Source of the DNA: Atkinsonella hypoxylon
Lineage: Eukaryota; Ascomycota; Sordariomycetes; Hypocreales; Clavicipitaceae
Direction of reading: 5' to 3'
Length of the DNA: 25,503 bases
Assembly (NCBI GenBank): GCA_000729835.1
Contig: JFHB01000315.1
Coordinates: 1 to 25,503, forward strand
Part shown: piece after piece, positions 20,031 through 25,503 of the stretch
Position numbering within the stretch: the first letter of the stretch is position 1
How the letters are laid out: each line of letters begins with the position of its first letter
Notes under the pieces: model-generated
The model's input: only the letters and a program-made list of their open reading frames with translations
What the model was told of the DNA's origin: nothing
The model's database searches: none
Position numbers and translations under genes: made by a program

Positions 20031-21540
20031 TACTGTATAGATAAACTCTATAAAACAATAGACTTTTATACTATTATAATAGAAAAGGCCTATTCTAACT
20101 GTATATACCTATAAAGGTTATAGAATTTATCCTTAAAATAGTCTATAATAATTAGAACTATTTTAGCGCCTATAGAATAGTAGTAGAATTATAGGCAGTT
20201 TACTTTCTGTAAATATATAAGTAGATTTAAGCCTATATTACTTACTGCTGCACCTATAAAGAAAACGTAATTAACTGCAGTAAGCTGCTAAAGAAATTAA
20301 GGTTGTTAAAGTTAGTTCTAACTCCCTTTTATATAATTTTGCTTAATTTTATTACTAATATACCTAAAGTTAGCTTAATAAACACTCTATAGTAAAAAGA
20401 TAAATATAGCTTCTATAACTTACTATATTTAGTAAATTGCCTATTTAGTAAGTAAACAATCCTTATACTTAAGTATATAATATATACAGTAGAAATTTAG
20501 GTAGAACTACTTTTATAGATACTATATTTATTAAACTAAGGTCTTCCTAAGTAGATTATAAGTAACTAAGATCTAAAGTTTATTTTTAATATTTAAAGAA
20601 GTATATTTACCTAAATTAGAAGTAAATTACTTATAGCTATAGCTTATTACCTATAGATAAATAGAACAGCTAAATAAAAGAATTAAATAGTTATTATTAC
20701 TATTTAATACTATATAGTTATAAATCTAAATACACTATAGACTGCAATACTTCTAGCACTATAGCACTAACTTAACAATATAGTAGTAGCTAGTATAGAG
20801 ATTTCCTTTAATAAACTTATATATAGTTTCTAACTAGCTACTATTATTAATCTAGTTTAATTAGATAATGTTTCTAGCAATAGAATAGATATAAGCAATA
20901 TAGCTATACTTTAGAAGCTATATTAGCAAAAGGTAGAAATAGCTATTAGTATAGTAAATGCCTTAAGTAAGATTAAATATAACGCTTAGTATAAGCCTAT
21001 TAATATTAAAGTAGAGAATATAGTTTACCTATAATTACACTAAGGATATATACTTCTAGAAAAGCTAAAAAAGAAATAGTTTTCTTAATAAGTAAAGCTA
21101 TATAAGGTTCTTATAAAAGTAAGCCTATTGTTATTTTACCTAGATTTCCTACTAGATTTATATATACACTTAGTAGTATTAGTAGCTTACCTTTAGAAGC
21201 TAAGATAAAGTAAAGACCCTTTTAACTAAAAAAAGCAACTACTACTACTAATTATAATAGAAGAGTTTAGTATAAAGAACTATTAGGAAATTAAGTAAAT
21301 TTACGCCTATTAAATCTAATATTTCTATAGTAGATTAAGTAAGCTACATTTAGAATTCCTTATATAATAAAAAGGGTTCTTTACTAAAAATAACTAATAG
21401 ATTTCTAAAGATAAGCTTAAAGTTAATACTTCTAAAATTATAAATAAATATCTATAGAAGTATTCTATAAATTAGAAAGAAGAGTATTAGCGTTATTAAA
21501 AAAGTAATATAGCTTACTAAAAAACTCTAAATTAGCTAGT
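20031..21540 (+). pseudogene. Element A integrase with C-terminal chromodomain
   Basis: The catalytic core begins near 20325. All three acidic positions are changed: the first in NFITNIP (D to N), the second in IISNQDLKF near 20555-20580 (SDR-type block, D to N), and the third in the NRTAKQKN block (E to K), all by GA to AA. LNNIVVASIE and NKLIYSF follow. The C-terminal module includes VYLQLHQGYILLEKLKKK and HLVVLVAYL. From about 21265 a chromodomain can be read: the EIKQIYAYQI strand, LEFLIQ-x-KGF (aromatic cage Trp as TAG) and WISKD-type EL residues near 21405-21430. Chromodomains of this type steer integration to marked heterochromatin. This assigns element A to the chromoviruses. Confidence 0.82.
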
Positions 21541-22132
21541 AAAAGCCTACTATTAACTCTTTTCTTTATAAGTCTTAATTTTCTTTATTATATAATAAAT
21601 TATTTAAATCTCTTAGTATCTCTTTCCTTATTTCCTTATTTATTATTATTAGAACTATTAAAATTAACCTATATTATAGAATTATAGAAGATTAAGAAGA
21701 AAACACCTATAAATCTATATACTATTGTTTTAACCTACTTTTTCTGTAAATTTACCTTTACTTTTACGAATTTTTACGCTTTACACTATATAACCTTTTC
21801 TTTATACCTTTATATATTATAAAATCTTCTAAATTTATTAATACTGTTATAGCTGCTGCTCTTTCTATCCCTTTAGGCTGTTATTTAGCTACTTCTAATA
21901 GTTAAATACTAGAATACTACACTAAGAGCAATAAACTATCTATAGAGTAAATTTCTATAGCCTATAGAACTAGCTAGCCTTTATAGAGCTACTTTTAGCT
22001 CTTTCTATCCTTTCTATAGAAAATCTACTACTATTATTCTTTTTTTTTAGTAGTTTAGAATTATTAATTCTAGTAAACCTAAATAGCCTATTTTAAGAAG
22101 AGAATAATAATAGTAACTACACTTAAGCTATA
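21541..22132 (+). other. Element A spacer between chromodomain and ORF3
   Basis: About 590 bp of T-rich, RIP-altered sequence containing poly-T at 22041-22049. No domain, repeat or regulatory motif could be supported. It may contain the start of ORF3 or the 3' end of pol. Confidence 0.4.
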
Positions 22133-24170
22133 ATGCTGCTACTATTTAAACCTAAAGAAGAATATATTGCTTTTAATATATATATTAATTATAACAATAG
22201 TTTTAACGCTAAGAGTAAAGGTTTTAAGTTTAAGGAGTAAGAATATAACTATAAAGGTAATATAGTAGCTATAAAGCTAGATAATATTAAAACTTATCTT
22301 ATATTGCTTAATTTCTACTACCTATATAGCACTTTTAGTAGGCCTAGAAGTGCTAAGAGCACCCTAAAAGTTAATAAGTTTATCTTTAGCACTATTTCTA
22401 TAGAAATTAAAAATAATATTAATATTACTAATGTAGAGCCTATTATAGAAAACTATAGTTAGTATTATTACACTAATAGAGCTAAAGAAAAGGTATAGAA
22501 TATAGAAAATACTATTTACACTTATACCTATAAATTTGCCCTTAAAGGCAATATAATAGATAAAACTAGTATTAAGGTCTCTAAAGACAATATATATTAC
22601 TTACTTTAGTAGAATATAGTAATATATATCTTTAGAATTTATAATAACTATAAAGTAAAGCGCTAAAACTAGCAATATAAAGGTAAGAATGCTAAAGTAT
22701 CTATAGGTAACGCTAAAGTAGCTAGAAAAGGTAAAATATAGATAAAAGCAGTAGTTACTATATACTATAGTAGTAATATAGTAAAAAGAGGTAAGGAAAC
22801 TATTACTATAGATTTATTTACTAGTTTACTATTATAGATAGCGTTACTTACTATTTACTTCTTTAATAAATTTAGTAGAATTAACAGCACTATTATAAGT
22901 ACCTTAGCTAGTATTAGCTATATAGACTTACTCTTTATTCTATTAGCTAAGGTATAATTCTAGAGCTAATATAATAGTCTCTTTTAGAAGAAGTATAAAT
23001 TTAATGCTAAAGAAATAATTAAAGCTTACCTTAAGGACACTTCTATAGGTAGCAACACTATATAGAAGTAACTTAACCTCTATATTACTAAAATTAATAA
23101 GTTAAATAAAAAGATTAACTAGGTTAAAATAGAGGCTAAAGGAGGTTTATTTAATAAGCAGTTTAACAAATTATAGACTACTATCTACAGTATATATAAC
23201 TAACTAAATAGTATAAGTTAATTTAATAAAGGTATTAATAACGTTATTAATAAAAATAAAACCTTACTAAAGGTTGCTAGTAATATTAATATACTGTAGG
23301 CAGAAAGTAGATACTTATAATATAAAATTAACTATATTTATATAGACTTCTTAGAACGCTTAGCTAACTAGTTTATTGCTGTATAAAGCCTCTTTAGTAA
23401 TAAATTTAGCACTATTTAATGTAGAAAAAGTGCTTAGTTTATACTAATTAATCTATCTTTAATGCATTTCTCTCTATTAATTCTATAAAAAACACCTTCT
23501 ATAGTAAAGCTAATACTAACTAAGGTAAAAACGCTAACTAAGAGGCTAGCTGTAAGTAAACTAGTAAAAACGCTTATTAAGTATAAAACTAACGCCTTTT
23601 AGGTAAAACCCTCCTTAAAGCTGCTAGAAATATTCTTTAGCTTTACTTTCTAGAGAGAACTAATAGCTTACTATAACTAACTAACAATTTACTGCTATTA
23701 AAGATACTTAAGGATTAGAATAAGCTATATATATATAAAGATATATCCTAAAGAGATTTAATAGAAAACTAGCTTTAAGATAGATTAATTTTTAATGCTT
23801 ATAACACTATATAGAACAAGCTTACATAAGGAATATACTATATAGATTTAATAAATTAGCTTTATTATATAAGATTAATTTACAGGATTTAATATTGTCT
23901 AGAATAATTTTGCGCAACTTTATTTATATATAGGTTATAGAATAAGCTTTAACGCTCTATTAGGTTTAAGGAAATCTGTTAATTTAATATACAGATTTAA
24001 TAGTTACTAGATTATAAGTGTAATTTAGGCATTATAAGTGCATAGGAAAATACGTAAATGTAGCAACCTACGCTACAGATTGCACTATAACAACAACAAT
24101 AACGCGTACTTATATAATAATATAACAACTACCTTTCTGCGCCTTTTATAACAGCTAGATTAATAAGTTA
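22133..24170 (+). pseudogene. Element A ORF3, unrecognised protein downstream of the chromodomain
   Basis: A + strand frame is readable for about 680 codons, starting at a surviving ATG (22133-22135) or upstream of it. Stops are TAA/TAG only. Codons have the purine-first, pyrimidine/A-last pattern of real coding sequence, with many GCT, GTA, GGT, GAA and GAC. The first half, about 22170-22800, is hydrophilic and Lys/Thr/Asn-rich. The middle, about 22980-23330, looks helical, with heptad-like Leu/Ile in KAYLKDT.IGSNTI.KQLNLYI and NKLNKKINQVKIEAKGG, suggesting a coiled coil. The end at 24000-24140 is less mutated and reads RKCSNLRYRLHYNNNNN. I recognise no family, no protease, RT or envelope features, and no zinc knuckle. 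It lies between integrase-chromodomain and the 3' LTR, so it would be an accessory gene or a captured sequence. Confidence 0.45.
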
Positions 24171-24245
24171 TTTAGTTTAATCTAATACACCTTCTAATAA
24201 CTAACAATTAATTTTAGAACAGCTAGAACAGCTAATCTTTTTTGT

Positions 24246-24250
24246 AGAGG
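24246..24250 (+). other. Short polypurine tract of element A
   Basis: AGAGG, eight bases before the 3' LTR (GTAGAGGCAGCACT then the LTR). The position suits the plus-strand primer site, but the run is short and interrupted, so the call is tentative. Confidence 0.3.
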
Positions 24251-24257
24251 CAGCACT

Positions 24258-24500
24258 TATTACGGGATAATTATATAGACCTATAGGTCACTAGTGCATA
24301 TAACTGCAATTATATATAAGTAGTTAGAAGCAACACTTAGGTAGTTAGATTAAACAATTAACTATTATTTACTAGAATACTATTACTAGATGCTCCTTAC
24401 AGCAACTCTTACGACTCCTCTTACGAATCTTTGCATAACCTATTAAATCTAACAACCTATCGTTACTTCCGACAAACCCGTGTTGGATCCTACCGTAACA
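24258..24500 (+). repeat. Element A 3' LTR (243 bp)
   Basis: Partner of 1528-1770. The first 70 bp are mutated (it starts TATTACGG instead of TGTTACGG). From about 24408 to the end it retains CpG and TpG that the 5' LTR lost: TTACGACTCC, CTTACGAATC, CTATCGTTAC, CCCGTGTTGG, TACCGTAACA. About 20 differences in this half are all C/T or G/A, with the 3' copy holding the original base. Confidence 0.92.
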
Positions 24501-24505
24501 GGTAT

Positions 24506-25503
24506 ACTTTATTTAATCTAAGAAATAAGTTTTAGTAACTACTAAGAAATTCTTTACTATAATTAAAACCTAGTTTAAAGTAAAACTAAAACTTTTTATA
24601 ACTAATAATAGTAGTAAGTATAACAATTAAACTATATCTAATTTCTTATTTAAATATAGTATTTTACATAAGAAATCTCCTCTATATTAATATAAATCTA
24701 ATAGTTTTACTAAAAGGTATAATTAAACAATTATTATAGATTTAAGAGCTATAATTAATAATAATTAATACCTTCTTTTATAGCTAAAAGCTATTATATA
24801 TTCTGTTTATTTGCGAAATAGAAAATTACATTAAAGCTTATCTCTATATATTATATCTTTTAAATGCTTTTATAATTAAAAACTAATAATATTATATCTT
24901 TACGCTTTTACTTAACCTTATTTTTTATATATTCTAGTAGAAGCATAAAAACCTAGTATAAAATTATTAAATAGAGCTAAAAGAGCAATCTTTTTTAGTT
25001 TTAATAATCCTACTAGAATTTCCTATTTAATATATTAATTGTTTATACCTATATAATAAACTATTATAACTATAACTAATTCTTTATTAATATAGAATAA
25101 ATTAATCTAGAAACTAGTTATTTAGAATTTAAACAATATAACTATTAACAATATAACTATACTAATTACTAACTTAGGTCTAGATTCTTTATTAGTTTTA
25201 TCTACTATATCTTCTAAATACTTAATAGAGATAAATATATTAATAGAACTAAAACCTAGTATTTAAGTTTTATTTTCTATTATAATAAGATCTAAATAAA
25301 TAATTAAACTAACAATTAAAGTATATAGTAATAAAGTTACTGCTACTGCTTTATCTACTATTAGTAATAATATTCTAAATTTATACTTATAAGCTTTAAG
25401 GAGCTTTAATGCTAAAAGTTAGATTAAAGCTACTAAAAATAAATTAGAGTTATATTTTTTAAATAGTACTTAGACTAAAGTTCTAAAATATACTAGTATA
25501 TCT
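24506..25503 (+). pseudogene. Ty1/copia remnant, segment 3 (integrase core to start of RT)
   Basis: Completes the codon split by element A (1527 plus 24506-24507) and continues the copia frame to the window end. KLKLFITNNSSKYNN near 24591-24627 is the second catalytic block, with the Asp at 24604-24606 now Asn. PLYQYKSNSFTKRYNQTI is the block holding the catalytic Glu, now AAA (Lys) at 24712-24714. Hydrophobic blocks YLLLQLKAIIYSVYL and FNNPTRISYLIY follow, typical of the copia integrase C-terminal region. Near 25385-25490 LRSFNAKSQIKATKNKLE and LNSTQTKVL match the entry to the copia-type reverse transcriptase (a block ending N-G-T-W). The window stops there. Uniformly heavy RIP. Confidence 0.85.

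Larger units (their letters stand above)
1528..24500 (+). mobile_element. Element A: Ty3/gypsy chromovirus carrying nested insertions
   Basis: Bounded by 243-bp direct LTRs (1528-1770 and 24258-24500) and by a perfect target duplication GGTAT (1523-1527 and 24501-24505). The LTR termini are TGTTACGG and CCGTAACA, an 8-bp terminal inverted repeat. The span is 22,973 bp. Subtracting TRIM-2 and element B with their duplications leaves about 10,663 bp, which is long for a fungal gypsy element. The order is gag, protease, linker, RT, RNase H, integrase, chromodomain and an unrecognised ORF3. The domain order RT-RH-IN plus the chromodomain places it among chromoviruses. The insertion site is inside a copia integrase gene. 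All coding parts are disabled by RIP. Confidence 0.9.

Noticed and set aside
24700..25490. A - strand frame resembling a hAT transposase core
   Set aside because: The + strand reading joins across two insertions and shows copia integrase blocks in order; the antisense resemblance is weaker and is explained as a shadow.
1..25503. Mitochondrial or bacterial AT-rich origin
   Set aside because: The AT richness comes from directional C-to-T/G-to-A change in CpA/CpG contexts, and the content is nested LTR retrotransposons, which points to a fungal nuclear genome.
1..25503. CRISPR array, rRNA, tRNA, riboswitch or bacterial operon signals
   Set aside because: None seen on either strand; the repeats present are LTRs and target duplications.

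Overview
This window looks like a transposon graveyard in the AT-rich part of a filamentous ascomycete (Pezizomycotina) genome; the species cannot be told from it. Nearly every CpA and CpG, and their complements, has become TpA across most of it. That is the signature of repeat-induced point mutation (RIP). Glutamine and tryptophan codons have become TAA or TAG, ATG has mostly become ATA, and catalytic Asp has become Asn. No host gene, rRNA, tRNA or CRISPR array was found. All assignments come from reading the RIP-damaged frames by eye.

The window resolves into five nested pieces, each insertion bounded by a 5-bp target duplication. The base layer is a Ty1/copia pol gene on the + strand (1-809, 1384-1527, 24506-25503). 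It runs from the pre-integrase zinc region through integrase to the start of the reverse transcriptase. Two elements broke it: TRIM-1, a 569-bp miniature LTR element (810-1378, duplication ATATT), and element A (1528-24500, duplication GGTAT), a Ty3/gypsy chromovirus with 243-bp LTRs. Element A was itself broken twice: by TRIM-2, an inverted relative of TRIM-1 (5623-6191, duplication TTAGC), and by element B (7348-19078, duplication CCAGC/T). Element B is a second, unrelated Ty3/gypsy element on the - strand with 481-bp LTRs. Removing each insertion with one copy of its duplication rejoins the interrupted reading frame at all four sites.

Element A, about 10.7 kb without its guests, reads gag - protease - long linker - [TRIM-2] - RT - [B] - RNase H - integrase - chromodomain - an unrecognised third ORF - 3' LTR. 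Element B (11.7 kb) reads on the - strand gag with a CCHC knuckle - protease - RT - RNase H - integrase, then about 4.2 kb of unexplained sequence before its 3' LTR.

The points most worth following are the miniature LTR elements, the unexplained 3' regions of both A and B, a lightly mutated island in A, and a polarity of RIP damage in all four LTR pairs: the outer end of each LTR is spared and the inner end is mutated.
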